DNA of 64,000 nucleotides from Sipunculus nudus (GCA_026874595.1 CM049318.1:42204456-42268455); one strand, 5' to 3'. Numbered from the stretch's first letter, positions 12,125 through 25,175 are shown. Numbers and translations are program-made. Notes: a model not told the origin generated them from the sequence alone.

Positions 12125-12405
12125 GAGCTTAATCATATGTTATTACAATATGGGCCGTTTTTCACACTTCCCGTTTTATTACAATATGGGTAGGTAATGA
12201 TTATTACAATATGGGTCGCTTTTATTACAGTATGGGCCATTATTATCATATGGGCCGTTTTTTATTACATTATGGGCCGTTATTACAGTATTGGCTAGTT
12301 TTATTACAATATGGGGAGGGTATGATTATTACATTATGGGTTGTTTTTATTACAATATTGCCGTTATTACATTATGGGCCGGTTATTACATTATGGGTCG
12401 TAACA
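12125..12405 (-). repeat. Right terminal inverted repeat with subterminal motif array
   Basis: The inverse of the left end: repeated TTATTACAATATGGGCC-type units ending in GGGTCGTAACA at 12405. It is longer than the left end and has one extra block, consistent with unequal change in the repeat number. Confidence 0.85.
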
Positions 12406-12410
12406 CCGTC
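12406..12410 (+). repeat. Target-site duplication CCGTC, right
   Basis: Matches 10025-10029 exactly. Confidence 0.8.
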
Positions 12411-12814
12411 TCTTGAAGGGACCAGGTGTCGCTGGACAAGCTAGAAATCCTCAGTAAATATAGTTTCTTATCTATCGCTTTATCAGTTGAGTCAGTTGCT
12501 CATATATAGGTATTACTGACGTCAGGTTTCTGCTTTTTTAGCCAACGTTCGAATATTCCAGTGAGAATATTACAAAATTTCTTTTTACTTGTAAAACATA
12601 ATTCCACTTGATTAAAATTCAACTTCATTATTTTTGTTTTAAAAAAGAAAATGTTATATTCAATTATACATATACTACCATTGAACATCTTGTAAAGCAT
12701 AAAATATGAAAAATATCTGCTGCGACATTAATACCTTTTTACGTTTGAACTGTTGTATTGATTATTCTATGCTACATGATGGAAAAGGATATGGTAAACA
12801 AAAGGTACATAATT
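12411..12814. other. Spacer before the 36-bp array
   Basis: AT-rich, no gene or repeat recognised. Confidence 0.45.
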
Positions 12815-14752
12815 CCTAGTGTACGCTATGGTGTCTACATCAATGTACCATCTAGTATACGCTATGGTATCTACATCAGTGTACCATCTAGTATACGCCA
12901 TGGTATCTACATCATTGTACCATTTAGTAAACGCTATGGTATCTACATCACTGTACCATCCAGTATACGCTATGGTATCTACATCAGTTCACCATCTAGT
13001 ATACGCTATGGTATCTACATCAGTGTACCATCTTGTATACGCTATGGTATCTACATCACTGTACCATCTAGTATACGCTATGCTATCTACATCAGTGTAC
13101 CTTCTAGTATACGCTATGGTATCTGCATCACTGTACCATCTAGTATACGCTATGCTATCTACATCAGTGTACCTTCTAGTATACGCTATGGTATCTACAT
13201 CAGTGTACCATCTTGTATACGCTATGGTATCTACATCACTGTACCATCTAGTATACGCTATGCTATCTACATCAGTGTACCTTCTAGTATACGCTATGGT
13301 ATCTACATCACTGTAACATCTAGTATACGCTATGGTATCTACATCACTGTACCATCTAGTATACGCTATGGTATCTTCATCACTGTCTATCTAGTATACG
13401 CTATGGTATCTACATCACTGTAACATCCAGTGTTCGCTATGGTATCTACATCACTGTACCATCTATTATACGCTATGGTATCTACATCACTGTCTATCTA
13501 GTATACGCTATGGTATCTACATCACTGTACCATCCAGTGTTCGCTATGGTATCTACATCACTGCACCATCCAGTGTACGCTATGGTATCTACATCACTGT
13601 CTATCTAGTATACGCTATGGTATCTACATCACTGTAACATCTAGTATACGCTATGGTATCTACATCACTGTACCATCTAGTATACGCTATGGTATCTTCA
13701 TCACTGTCTATCTAGTATACGCTATAGTATCTACATCACTGTACCATCTAGTATACGCTATGGTATCTTCATCACTGTCTATCTAGTAAACGCTATGGTA
13801 TCTACATCACTGTACCATCCAGTATACGCTATGGTATCTACATCACTGTACCATCTAGTATACGCTATGGTATCTAGATCACTGTACCATTTAGTAACCG
13901 CTATGGTATCTACATCACTGTACCATCTAGTATACGCTATGGTATCTACATCACTGTCTATCTAGTATACGCTATGGTATCTACATCTCTGTACCATCCG
14001 GTATACGCTATGGTATCTACATCACTGTACCATCTAGTATACGCTATGGTATCTACATCACTGTACCAACCAGTATACGCTATGGTATCTACATCACTGT
14101 ACCATCCAGTAAACGCTATGGTATCTACATCACTGTACCATCTAGTATACGCTATGGTATCTACATCACTGTACCATCTAGTATACGCTATGCTATCTAC
14201 ATCACTGTACCATCTAGTATACGCTATGGTATCTACATCACTGTACCATCTAGTATACGCTTTGGTATCTACATCACTGTACCATCTAGTATACGCTATG
14301 GTATCTACATCACTGTACCATCTAGTATACGGTATGGTATCTACATCACTGTACCATCTAGTATACGCTATGGTATCTACATCACTGTACCATCTAGTAT
14401 ACGCTATGGTATCTACATCACTGTACCAACCAGTATACGCTATGGTATCTACATCACTGTACCATCTAGTATACGGTATGGTATCTACATCACTGTACCA
14501 TCTAGTATACGCTATGGTATCTACATCACTGTACCATCTAGTATACGCTTTGGTATCTACATCACTGTACCATCTAGTATACGCTATGGTATCTACATCA
14601 CTGTACCATCTAGTATACGCTATGGTATCTACATCACTGTACCATCTAGTATACGGTATGGTATCTACATCACTGTACCATCTAGTATACGCTATGGTAT
14701 CTTCGTCACTGTACCATCCTGTATACGCTTTGGTGCATACTTCACTGGTACA
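12815..14752 (+). repeat. 36-bp minisatellite, about 54 copies
   Basis: The unit is AGTATACGCTATGGTATCTA followed by CATCACTGTACCATCT. In the left third GTA(C)C and CAGTG variants dominate. The middle has 35-bp units with CTGTCTATCTAG. The right third (from about 14000) is most homogeneous. Because 36 is a multiple of three and the unit lacks a stop in two frames, ORFs of 165, 221 and 260 codons appear with 12-residue repeats. The 35-bp units shift the frame repeatedly, which argues against a real protein. Confidence 0.95.
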
Positions 14753-17404
14753 TTAATTATTTGCTTTAGTACAGAAAAACGCAATTTTATAATATTTGAA
14801 AGCTGGAGTAAATTTACTGTCACCAATGCAAACGGTTTTCTGGATTTTTTATAACTTTCCTGCAATGGACAAATTGGTGTAAAGCATCGATAGTCCCAGT
14901 TGTATTATTTATCTAAAAAACACAAGAACATGTCATACTGATACATTTTGCCCCCAGCAATTCATACCGATTCAGAAGGCTTTTCGAGATTAGCAGATGA
15001 ATCATGCAAATAACCGTTAGATATAATTGTATGTACAATTGGACTGTAGAAAGTTATAGTAAACTGTAAGATCCGTAGACTTCTTTTTTGGTTCCTGGGA
15101 CGTTTATACTTTTTTGCTCAAGGAAGAAGACAACTGATAGTTTATCATCGCTAAAAATAGAAAAAGACACCTCTTAGCTTCCATCAACATACGTTCCTGG
15201 AATTTGTATGTAAAGAGATCGGAATGGAAAACGCTTCGACTGTTTAACAAACAATCAGAACTGTTTATTCACGGGTTGGTGAGCCGGTAATAAACTAACT
15301 TCGGTTGTATTTCTGATGATAATATTGTTTTTAGACGCCATACGAGCGCACATACACAACATTCTTTGTAACCATGCATAACCCGCACTTAAAATGGTTT
15401 ACAGGAGGGTCTTTGGAGGGTAAATATTCTGCACTAATAACATCCGGGATTATTTTTCTCACGCTCGAATTATTTTTTTACACGCTACAGCAAGTATATG
15501 CTGTATCAATACATTGTTAAGTCGGGATATGGATCGAAAACAAGAATCGGTACTGTCGGAGGTATGTATTATAGGCTGCATCGTCGATCGAACAAATACA
15601 ACTACTACAAGCAATTTGAATAAATTTCATGTCAACGACTAAACAAAAACGTCTCTCAAGGGTCGTGGCTTTTCTCAAAATGAGAGCAGAGACATGGGAG
15701 TTATCAACAGGACGCCCTAAAGACAGGTGGTCGCTTAATCAAAACAAAAGTCTTAGGTTTCTTGTTATTTCTTGAAAATTGGAAGCAAAATTCAGTCACA
15801 TGTGAGTTAGTTATATAGTTAGTTATGAAATGGTAAAGTGGTTAATTTAATACAATACTGTACTACTTTAATCAATTTAGATGAGTGATACTTTTAATGA
15901 TTTAGAAGAATCAATTACTACTAGTGTTTCTAAATCAGACATTTGATGCACGAAGGGAGACACGAAGGCATATATTCTATACATATTTTGCATGTATCCC
16001 TTTGAATTCAATAAATTTTTTTACAGATCTGTAATGACAGGGGCCAAACTTATACAATTGAGCTTGTCCTCTCGATGACTGACCTTGGACAGTTTTGGAA
16101 ATTAAGCCCGCCTTGGATGAAGTATACTTTCTTTAATATCGTAAGGACTGACCTAGCTATCTATGGTCAATGATTAATATTAACATTTTTTAACATGGGG
16201 TAATTACATGAAATTTCACATTAATTGCGCAATACCATTGAAAAAAGTGAGATATGGAGATATGCAGGTTTTAAACATTCGACAGTGTAGGAAATTTAAC
16301 ATAGTTGTTATACTGAATTGGTCATATATTTTATTTAGTTGATAACAATGGTCTACCGTATTCTCGTGACGCTTTAGACTTTATGAAGCCCTGTTAATCA
16401 GCGTGAAATCGGCGCCTTTGACCACGACATTCGTCCATAGGTATGATAGAAATTTAGTTTAGATTTAGATAGGGACCATTTTTAAGTGCGTGCAGTGCAT
16501 TTTATAACTGTTAGCAGAGATCAGTAATCCATTGTGTTCAGTATCTCATTCTCCTATTGATTTTCCAAGAATTTGTATCTTAAGAATCTTGGCATCGTAT
16601 TTTGCTCCATTAATAGGTGCCATGATTCTTGCTTATCAATTAACACGTGCATTTTGACAACTATTTGGGGAGAGATCAGCCTCATTACGACTTTCGGGTC
16701 TTGGCTAACAACCCATTAATTGGGTAAACAATACCAAATGCCATTAACATTTTAGGAGGGTCCTTAATACAGACAATCACGAAGACAAAATTACGTCAGA
16801 GCCTTAAAAGTTAATGCTGCGCAGTTGGAATCTACAGCATCAAGATCACTATCCATTAATATAAATGCTTTTCTTTCAGTAGAATAAATATTTTAAACTA
16901 AGGCAGAAGTATTGAACACATAATAGGTATGCCTGCTGTTTTGCCAACAAAAAGACATTCATTGCACTGGATGTGTAGTCCCAGCCTACACACCTCCGCC
17001 ACATTGCTGATATAATTTACCATGTTCCTCTGTGCACGGAGTCACGGTTCCCCAACCCGATTAACAGATGAGCTCTGGAACAGAGCACCCCTAATGTTTA
17101 TAAATGGCTGTGGCTTTCGGTCCATAGAAGAAATCTCTCATAAAGTGATGGAGTCCTTTGAATGACAAGCATGTGACGGTGCTCTAGATTACCTCCAAAA
17201 TATAATGGATGGTTCACTTAAAATCACTCAATATCATTATAAAATGCAGAAAATAGCAAGACAATCTTTTGCCTTTGATGTTCAGATTAATTTTAAATTT
17301 CTCCTAAATTCTGACATTCTCTGATTTATGTTAACATTTCAAGTAATATTACATGTAATTTTCTCTAATTTTCTACAGATTTTACCAGGAAGATTAGTTT
17401 ATAT
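14753..17404. other. Unique intergenic sequence, 2.6 kb
   Basis: No ORF of note, no RNA gene and no transposon end recognised. Confidence 0.45.
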
Positions 17405-17544
17405 TGTTACGAAGACAAATTGTTGAGGGGAAAAGTCCTCGACCGATCCGGGAGTCGAACCCAGGTCGGTGGCGCACAAGTCCGGCGAACCAACCGCTTC
17501 GCTAGCAAAACAAGGACGGTATATTTTTATGTCACCCCGTAACA
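17405..17544 (-). mobile_element. tRNA-like repeat with TGTTACG/CGTAACA ends, copy A
   Basis: On the minus strand it contains a pol III A-box-like TAGCGAAGCGGTTGG and a B box GGTTCGACTCC, as in a tRNA head. The unit is bounded by TGTTACGAAGACAAAT on the left and GTCACCCCGTAACA on the right, which are imperfect inverted ends. I see no clear target duplication. It may be a SINE or a tRNA-derived sequence captured in a small DNA element. Confidence 0.65.
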
Positions 17545-17662
17545 CACCCCCTCTGACGAGCGTTCTGCTACCAGAACAAGACTAATATCCCACGAGTCAC
17601 ACTTTGGTGAGCTTATTCCCTGGGCCACGAAGTTAACCGTCACGTTAGACGAGCCCCCATTT

Positions 17663-17735
17663 TGTTACGAAGACAAATAAATGAGGGGAAAATCCTGGGC
17701 CGATCCGGGAGTCAAACCCAGGTCCATAGAAGACA
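17663..17735 (-). mobile_element. tRNA-like repeat, truncated copy B
   Basis: Starts TGTTACGAAGACAAAT like copy A and keeps the B-box half (complement of GGAGTCAAACCC, one base off), then jumps to GAAGACAAAT. The A-box half is lost. Confidence 0.6.
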
Positions 17736-17738
17736 AAT

Positions 17739-17894
17739 TGTTACGAAGACAAATTGCTGAGGGGAAAAATCCTTGGCCGATCCCGGAGTCGAACCCAGGT
17801 CGCTGGCGTACAAGTCCGGCGAACAAACCGCTTCGCTAGCAAAGCAAGCTTCACTAACGAGACAGTTCGGTCCGCTTTTATGTCACCCCGTAAA
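17739..17894 (-). mobile_element. tRNA-like repeat, copy C
   Basis: Starts TGTTACGAAGACAAATTGCT, has a complete tRNA-like segment (B box from GGAGTCGAACCC, A box from CCGCTTCGCTAGC) and ends TATGTCACCCCGTAA, lacking the last CA. A 64-codon ORF at 17773 is a by-product of this repeat. Confidence 0.65.
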
Positions 17895-19851
17895 TATATT
17901 AACAGATCTCTTCAGGGCTGAAAATAAATGTGTAATGTATTATATCTCAGAAATTTTAGTCAAATGAAATAGTTCTAGTATCACTGCCAACGGCCATGAG
18001 TGGCCATGTAAGCAGTAACGAGGTAAAGCGTTAAAGGTGAATATTTCTTTGAAATAAGTATGATGACTACACCTGTTTCAAGGGCACAGGAAATGAAGCT
18101 TTTACGAGAATCCAAGTGTTCTGTTAGTCCTGTTTTATACGTCACAACGGGGTCACGTGACGGGAGCTAAAGGTTTTAAGTCATTTCCTTAGGGATATGT
18201 TAATTACATCCCTTGCCATCCGCGGAACTCTCGGGTCAGTATCAATCGGATGATTTCCTGGTTTTTCCGACTTCCACTTTGATATGAAAGAACTTCATTA
18301 ACTCAGATAATGAGGAACAATTGTATCTATGAACATGCATTACCGTTGGTTTAATTAAGGGCACTATGGTCTTGGCGGGTGACAGGCAAACATATAATAT
18401 TCTGTATACAGTTTGCGTTTTAGGACACTCGAAAGTTCCCAGCACTCATATTGTTTTCAGTAAGAATAAACTGTACATTGATATACCTGTATATTAGAAC
18501 AACATGTAGAGGTAAATCCTGTTTGACTGCTCTTTCACGATACCTCTCCATAATCATGGTAACTATTTTATTTCCCCTCGAAAATTTTGCGACATGTCGT
18601 AAATGTAGTAACACGACAAACACGCGAAGACGACAACCTAAAATTGTCCCAAAGAATTCAATGTGGTGCTCGTCATTCTCATCTGTCTGCTTTTTATTTA
18701 GAGCCCTGCAAACTGCACGTACATTATTAATATTCTTGTGTATGAATATCATTGACTCCGGTCAGTTTAGCAGATTCAGTTAGTGTAAAATAAACCATCT
18801 TCAAGTTTACAAAAGCTGTGTCGAACAGCCAGGATCACAATGAAGGCATGATCATGGAATATAAACAGCAATACTCGTGAGTCTTTTTTGTATGTGTAAA
18901 GTGTCAAACCAAACACATTCTAAAGCCCCATTAACATGCAGACATTTACTCATGTAATTATATTTGCATATGGAGTCAATTTACGCCTGTGAGTAAAATG
19001 CTACTTGAAGTATATTTACATTGTGTTCACATGTCCTTAATGATCAGGTATGCAAATTGACATTGAAACACGCTATAGCAATTGACATTTAAACACACTA
19101 TAACAGTTAAACTAGGGCCCAAGGACCAAAAGCTCACGTGTGAATATTTCCTCTTTGAAGATAGTAAAGCTTAAGAAATAAGAATTATTCTATTCCATGG
19201 TGGGCGGACGTTTTCGGATAGGACATTCCAGATTGGGCCCAATCCGGACTAGGACGTTTCAGACAGGTCTTTTTGCATGAAAAGGTTTATAGTGTTGAAC
19301 TGAATGGAAATGGTTCCAAATCTAGGCAATCCAGTCCACCAGTATGTCTGCGAAAGTTATGAGAAAAATGTGTTGAAACAGTTTTCTTCAAATCTACATG
19401 ACGAAAGGGACATGATATAGCCTACCCTTTCATTTTTCATTATACTTTGACCGAGATGATATAACATAATACATTGCTATAAATGTACGCTTGCCAGCCG
19501 GCTCCATAGCACGCAAAAAAAAAGTTCATAATACACACAAACAAAAACTGTAGCTCACTTGGTCCAGCATTAACATTTATAACATATATTGACTGTATCC
19601 GTGGAGCCATTGTTTAGAGAAGGTATTAACAGATAAACAGTGAGACATAGCTCACAGGTCAATTGAACAACATTGTGTCTTCAACATAAGTATTTAATTA
19701 AAATGGATGACCGGGTACAAGGGAAGGATGTAAGATGACTTAGGAGATGAAGGTACTTGGTTCATTCCCAAATCAATGCCATAAAAACAAATTTATCTTT
19801 CTCTCAGAAATGTCCCCCGAGTCTGTTATAATATAGTTTCTGTTTTTCTTA
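17895..19851. other. Intergenic sequence, 1.95 kb
   Basis: Two overlapping 110-codon ORFs on opposite strands (18420-18752 minus, 18451-18783 plus) have no recognisable motif. I treat them as chance. Confidence 0.45.
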
Positions 19852-20705
19852 AGCCCCATTCCTATTTTGACGCCGAATCGCCAAGACGTTTAAATCGTGG
19901 TGATTCGTGGCCAATCTGCCTGTAGAGTGAAAACAATTCCATTACGGAGACGATGGTGCACGAGAGGAATACGATGGCAGTACGACCTGCTACGACAATG
20001 AAAAAATGCTAGCACGATATGACACAAAACTGTAAAGAATGATCAAGGCACCGTTATGATGTCTAAATAAGAAACTGGTACGATATCTTCGATATCTGGG
20101 CTACGACTTGTGGACGATGTGTATCTCTAATATGACTGCTATGAACGAAAAGTTATAAGAACATTACCTAAAAAATAATAAAATAAAATAAAAATGTGTC
20201 CTTGGCTGACATACATACAAACACCCACAGATGGGTATGTGATATTTAACATATTTAACTATTATAAATATAAAAAATAAGAAAGTGTTAAAGTAGCTTC
20301 TTTAAATAATATTGGTTTAAATTTAGCTTGAACCAATATCCACGGAAGACAACTTCCTTTTAAACAAATCCAGTTAGCTAGCTGTAATAACTTCTTCCTC
20401 ATATTTTTAAAGAAGTCATAAATTAAAAAGAACGATTTCACATCACGAATGACCACGAATTACGAGGAAATTTTACACGACGTGCAAAGAAACTGTAACG
20501 ACTTCGCTACGACTTGTGACGACAAAGCTTAATTTTTGAACATTCCAAAAATAGCGCCACGAATTCTAAGTGTTCAAGATATTGCTACGAACACTGCCAA
20601 ATGTCCAACACATAATCTATGACATCCCTACGACTTCCCTACGAATTATAATGGTGTCCATTCGTGGTGATTCGGCGCCAAATTCGTGAAAGTGGGAACG
20701 TGGCT
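19852..20705. mobile_element. Harbinger-like non-autonomous DNA element, TTA target duplication
   Basis: Inverted ends AGCCCCATTCCTATTTT (left) and, inward from the right, AGCCACGTTCCCACTTT. Both continue to a GCGCCGAATC(A/G)CCA-type block. TTA precedes the left end (19849-19851) and follows the right end (20706-20708), as expected for PIF/Harbinger-type integration. The inside has scattered TACGAC motifs and an AT-rich core with a 64-codon minus ORF of no known type. No transposase is present. Confidence 0.75.
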
Positions 20706-20708
20706 TTA

Positions 20709-21329
20709 ATATTACCTACACTGTTGTTCTGGGATCACCTTATACATATTCCGAAACCTAAAGGTATTCCCTACAACGCTGCAAATGAAAACTTAATGAT
20801 TTCTCGCACCTGTTTGAATTCTTTTAAAAGATAAAAAAAAATAGTTTTACATATTAACCCTTAAATATATATTTTTTCAACCATTTTATCTTTAATAGAA
20901 AGACTTTTTCGGTGAACATATGAAAAATATACATGTACATTTCAAATGCCAAAAAAATCATATTTTAGAAAGTAACCACCCCAAAAAAAAAAATATGTAA
21001 ATATGTATAATAAGGGTTTACCCATATTTTAACACGATGCATATAGGTATTCTTATTCTGCACCTTATGTCGAAATAAATAATTATAGGTCGAACACCTG
21101 TAATCTGTTCAAATACTATATAACATTTAGATCAGATAAACCGTTATTAGAAAACCCAAAGTTTTCATATAATAACATGCAGGGTGCATTTTAACTGAAT
21201 AACCAGTATATTTTTTTTAATGTTGACCATGAAATATTAATTCCGATCTTTACCTAGAAGAGCGACTGATTTGCTTGTTTAAATAAATGAATATGTTATC
21301 ATTAGCCAATTTGTAACATAAAAGGCAAG
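20709..21329. other. AT-rich intergenic sequence
   Basis: Nothing recognised other than A runs. Confidence 0.4.
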
Positions 21330-23690
21330 TTTGAAGAAGAAAATGTTTTATTGTAGAAAAGGCCTTGTGGCCCATGGTACAAATATAAATAAATAAATGC
21401 AATTGAACATTGAACATTGAACATATAACATGCTTATACACATATAATACATACATATTTACATAGTTGTGTTACCTGCTGCTGTGTTGTTTCATAATCA
21501 AAGACTGTCTGTCACATCGAGGTTTTCTGTCATTTGTTTACGTGAAATAAATATTTAGCCAGATTCAAATGAACATTAAAAGACTGGATTTTTAATAGTG
21601 TATTTAAACCATATGTATTTTTTGGAATTTCCTTTAAAGATGTAAAAACATCATATCTTAAATTTTCATATCTAGAGCAGTAAAATAAAACATGGATCTC
21701 ATCTTCAACTTCATCTTGATAACACATTTTACAGACCCTCATTTCTTTGGGTATATTATTTCTCCTTCCAATTTCAATTTCACAACAATGATCACTTAAT
21801 CTAAATTTTGATAAAGCCTGCCTCTATATAAATGCCATATTATATAAATATTTTTCTGACTCTATTGCTGATTTAATTTCACTATATATGCTGAGCTTAG
21901 ATTTACTTCTGATTTCGGATAACATTTCTTGCTGGCTATTGTCTTTGACCTTCTGTACAAACATCTTCATAAAATTTTATTGTCACGAACACTTTGTTCC
22001 AACCATACAAAACTAAAACCATATCTGTTTAACAGTAGTTTTTTATCTGTAGCCCATGTGTTTCTTCCCATATCATCTAAATGTTTGAGGGTGTTATAAC
22101 ATAATCTGGGATATCTAGAATAACCCTTTGTGATAATTTTTAACCAATAATTTATACATCTTTTAAAATATATACAATGTAGGGGGTATCTTCAACATTC
22201 TAATATAGCAGAAGTATTAACTGTTTTTTTACTCACACCAAGGAGTTGCTTACAAACACTTGATTGCATGCACTCTATTTTGGGTCTTGGAATGGATCCC
22301 CAGATTTCTGATCCATAAAGAAGTGATGGGAGTTAACTTTTTCAAAAATAGATAAAGACAACAGATAAAGACATTTTACCACATTTTGATTCACACTTTT
22401 TGATAATATTTAAGCCCTTACTTGTTTTTAACATGAGCATATTTAATCATTGGTTCAATTTCAGTTATGAAGAGAACAGAACTCCTAAATATGTATAACT
22501 ATTAACATTTAAAAGCTTCTTACCCTTGAAATACCATTTCTCATTTTGTTTGACGATCCCTCCCCTTCTAAATACCATAGATTTTGTTTTATCAGTATTG
22601 ACTTGCATACCCCATCTATCACAGAAGTCTTCTAAAATGTTTAATAAGTTCTGTAGCCTCCCCACTGAGTCCCCAATAAGACAAATGTCATCTGCAAAGG
22701 CTAAAATATTTACATCTGTGTGTTGTAATCAAATCTCGATACCAGGAAGCTGTGTTTCATGAACCATTTCAAAGAATGTATTAAGATATAAATTAAATAG
22801 TATTGGGCTTAATAAGCAACCTTGCCTTGTACCATTAATACATTTAAATTCTTCTGTTAAACCATTGTTTACCTTGACACATAAAGTTAACTTTTCATAC
22901 ATGGATTTTATTACCTTAATTATGTTTCCATGGATCCCTATTTTAAGTAATCTGTATAAAAGCAACTTATGTGAAATTCTATCATAAGCTTTGCTAAAAT
23001 CGACAAAGACACAATAAACCCTCCCTTGTTTCTTGCATAAATATTTCTGGATTATTGCTTGTAATGTAAAAATTTGGTATGTAGTGGAATAACCTTGTCT
23101 ATAACCAGCTTGACATTCATATAGTTTATTGTTTTCTATGGCCCATCTTGTTATTCTTGAACATAGCATTTTAGTAAATAGCTTTCCTGTAGTATTTAAT
23201 AAGGCAATTCCTCTATAGTTATTAACTTTATTATGATTTCCTGATTAATGTAAAGGGTGAAGTATTGCTTCTGTCCACCTTTTTGGAAAATGTCCTGTTA
23301 CCATTATTTTATTACACAATATGGATAAATAAGGAATTATAATATTCTTAGTAAATTTAAATACCTCTATGATTAGCCCATCAGTTCCAGGTGCCTTATT
23401 TACATTTGTGTTTTCAATACTCCACAAGATTTCACTTTCAGAAATAGCAGAATTAAGAACAGATGGGAAATTTTGAGTACATATTTCACAATCTAAGTCA
23501 TGGTTTTCTAAATAATTATTAAAATTCTTCTTAAATGATGAATTTATCTCTACCTTAACATTGAGGAGGTCATTAAAATAAGTAAACCATTCATCTGGAT
23601 TGATATTTACATTTTTCCTTTGTACTCTGGTTAATGATTTTACCTCTTTCCAAAATGTATCTGGTTCATTTATTTTATCAATTAAAGAAC
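21330..23690 (-). mobile_element. 5'-truncated CR1/jockey-like LINE (LINE-B), minus strand
   Basis: Carries the ORF2 remnant described separately, followed on the minus strand by a 3' region with ACCATGGGCCACAAGGCC and CAATAAAA, and a short TGAACAT-type tandem (21403-21425). The endonuclease half is absent: the reading stops at about 23690. Several stops and shifts show an inactive copy. The family assignment is by eye. Confidence 0.8.
21530..23690 (-). pseudogene. LINE-B ORF2 remnant: RT and C-terminal CCHC
   Basis: From the 5' side: PDTFWKEVKSLTRVQRK (about 23660), then the RT entry block KAPGTDGL within 23245-23427. Next is 22729-23169 with QAGYRQGYSTTYQIF, the motif-A aspartate in VDFSKAYD and the motif-B GTRQGCLLSPILF. 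One TGA stop follows, and then the catalytic FADD at 22687-22698 and VNTDKTKSMVF (22465-22665). The segment 21530-21742 carries CX2C-X9-H-X4-C (residues 4, 7, 17, 22) close to the stop. The order and spacing match a non-LTR reverse transcriptase of CR1/jockey type. Plus-strand ORFs here are shadows. Confidence 0.85.
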
Positions 23691-23958
23691 ATTATATTGC
23701 TTATATATTGTATATGCACACAGGAAATAGGTTCATATGACACAATTTACTCAATAAGATAAGTTATTTGCTTACAAATATACTTTTGCATCAACTGCTG
23801 AGGTCGTCGAATATATTTTTACTCATGTCAATTTACTCCAGGAGTATTTATACTCACACATGCAAATCTGTTCACATGACACATTATACTTACATAAGTA
23901 AATTACTTATATGTGTATATATACTCACAGGAGTAAATATGTGTGTATATATAAATAA

Positions 23959-24008
<50 letters not shown>

Positions 24009-24969
24009 GGGGTTAGCGTACATGTACTCGGTGTACTGTACTGAAAACTTATGCAAGGTCACATGTATGCTTGTATAGACACACATACGGGCATTGACGT
24101 AATTTTGACACACACAAATATTCCCAAATGAGTTTAAAGCTTTATAAACATGCTTAGTGATTTATTTAGCTATAACAACTGTACCCCCGAATATCTTACA
24201 TATTGTCCTTATCCTTTAAATGTCAGCTTCAGGGCAGTGAGTGTATTTGTGTTTCAGGTATCATTTTCTCTGTGTTTGATTTTTCTTCTCTCTCTCTCTC
24301 TCCCTCCTCCCCCCCCTCCTGGGTTTGTTGTCCTGTCTGATAGAAACTTCCTGCAACCATTCAATTACAACTCTAGAAAAATTTGGGTGATTTAAAACAT
24401 ACATCTTATGTCCAATAATGATGCCGATAGCTCGTGACGTCATTGTCAGTGATAAAGCTTTGACTTAACATGTGGATAAAAGCTTTCTTTCCGAAATAAT
24501 CAGTAAAACCACCAGAAAAGCTCAGCAAATAACATTGAAAACGAATATTGCAAACAGAAGCGCCAGGTAATGGATCTACAAACACGTTTTAACGTTTCAA
24601 TAGTCGTAACCAGAACCTGACCTTTAACGATCACTCTGTTTATCATTAGGCGTATCCTGGATGAGAGGAGGCTGGTGGCTTCAAACATGCACATTTGGCA
24701 TTCCAGATTACGGCGCTGGTATTGTTCAGTTCGTCTGTGTTCCAGTGTCGTTTTTTAGTTAATGCTGTAAGTTCTGTGCTCACGGACTTCTATCTCAAAA
24801 GGTGTGCACAAGTTTACCCGAATGCCTAAAATTCAAAGTGAATTATTGTTTTAAATCTTGGGTAATCACTTAACTGTGAGAAACAATCTGAAGCGCACCA
24901 TGCATTATAAATATTAACTCGTTGATGAAATTCATTATCTTAATAACACAAAGATAGACATTATATTAT
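23691..24969. other. Intergenic sequence with TA and CT microsatellites
   Basis: A TA run lies at about 23962-24005, followed by seven Gs; a CT run lies at about 24290-24303, and short C runs follow. No gene was recognised. Confidence 0.5.
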
Positions 24970-25175
24970 ATGGGGCCTGGATAGTCGAGGGGTGAAACGC
25001 TCGGCTCTCTCCGCTGGCGACTCGGGTTCGATTCCCGGCGTGGCCATGAGCGTGGGTTGTAGTTTCCCCTTCCAAGGTCTGTGGTTTTCTCTGGGTTCTC
25101 CGGTTTCCTCCGTCCCTACAGACCACCGAACGCCATCATCTGAGCCATGGGGAGTGCCATGATTAGTTAAATTAA
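24970..25175 (+). mobile_element. tRNA-derived SINE
   Basis: The head has an A-box-like TGGATAGTCGAGGGGTGAA and an exact B box GGTTCGATTCC at 25025-25035, as used by RNA polymerase III. The body continues with GTGGTTTTCTCTGGGTTCTC and CGGTTTCCTCCGTCC, a motif seen in many animal SINE bodies, then ACCGAACGCCATCATCTGAG. The last block recurs as a separate fragment near 11296. The 3' boundary is not sharp. It is not a functional tRNA because the acceptor stem and anticodon arm do not fold. Confidence 0.8.

Larger units (their letters stand above)
10030..12405. mobile_element. 2.4-kb non-autonomous DNA transposon with long inverted ends
   Basis: Both ends read TGTTACGACCCATAATGTAA inward, and the first 41 bases of the two ends are identical. 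The ends then continue for 200-280 bp as arrays of a short motif, CCCATA(A/T)TGTAATAA, in different order on each side. Perfect 5-bp CCGTC duplications flank the element. No transposase is readable inside, so it must have been moved in trans. TGT..ACA ends plus a 4-5-bp duplication are reported for Ginger-type elements with a retrovirus-like integrase; assigning it there is inference. The inside holds homopolymers, TA and ATT runs, a SINE fragment and an older degraded terminus. Confidence 0.85.

Noticed and set aside
12758-14756. ORFs of 165-260 codons with 12-residue repeats
   Set aside because: They come from a stop-free 36-bp repeat; two frames are open over the same DNA and 35-bp units break the frame repeatedly.
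18420-18783. Overlapping 110-codon ORFs on both strands
   Set aside because: No recognisable motif and mutual overlap; chance ORFs are expected at this length in 64 kb.
24970-25050. tRNA gene
   Set aside because: A and B boxes are present but stems do not fold and a SINE body follows. The same applies at 48361 and 17405-17894.
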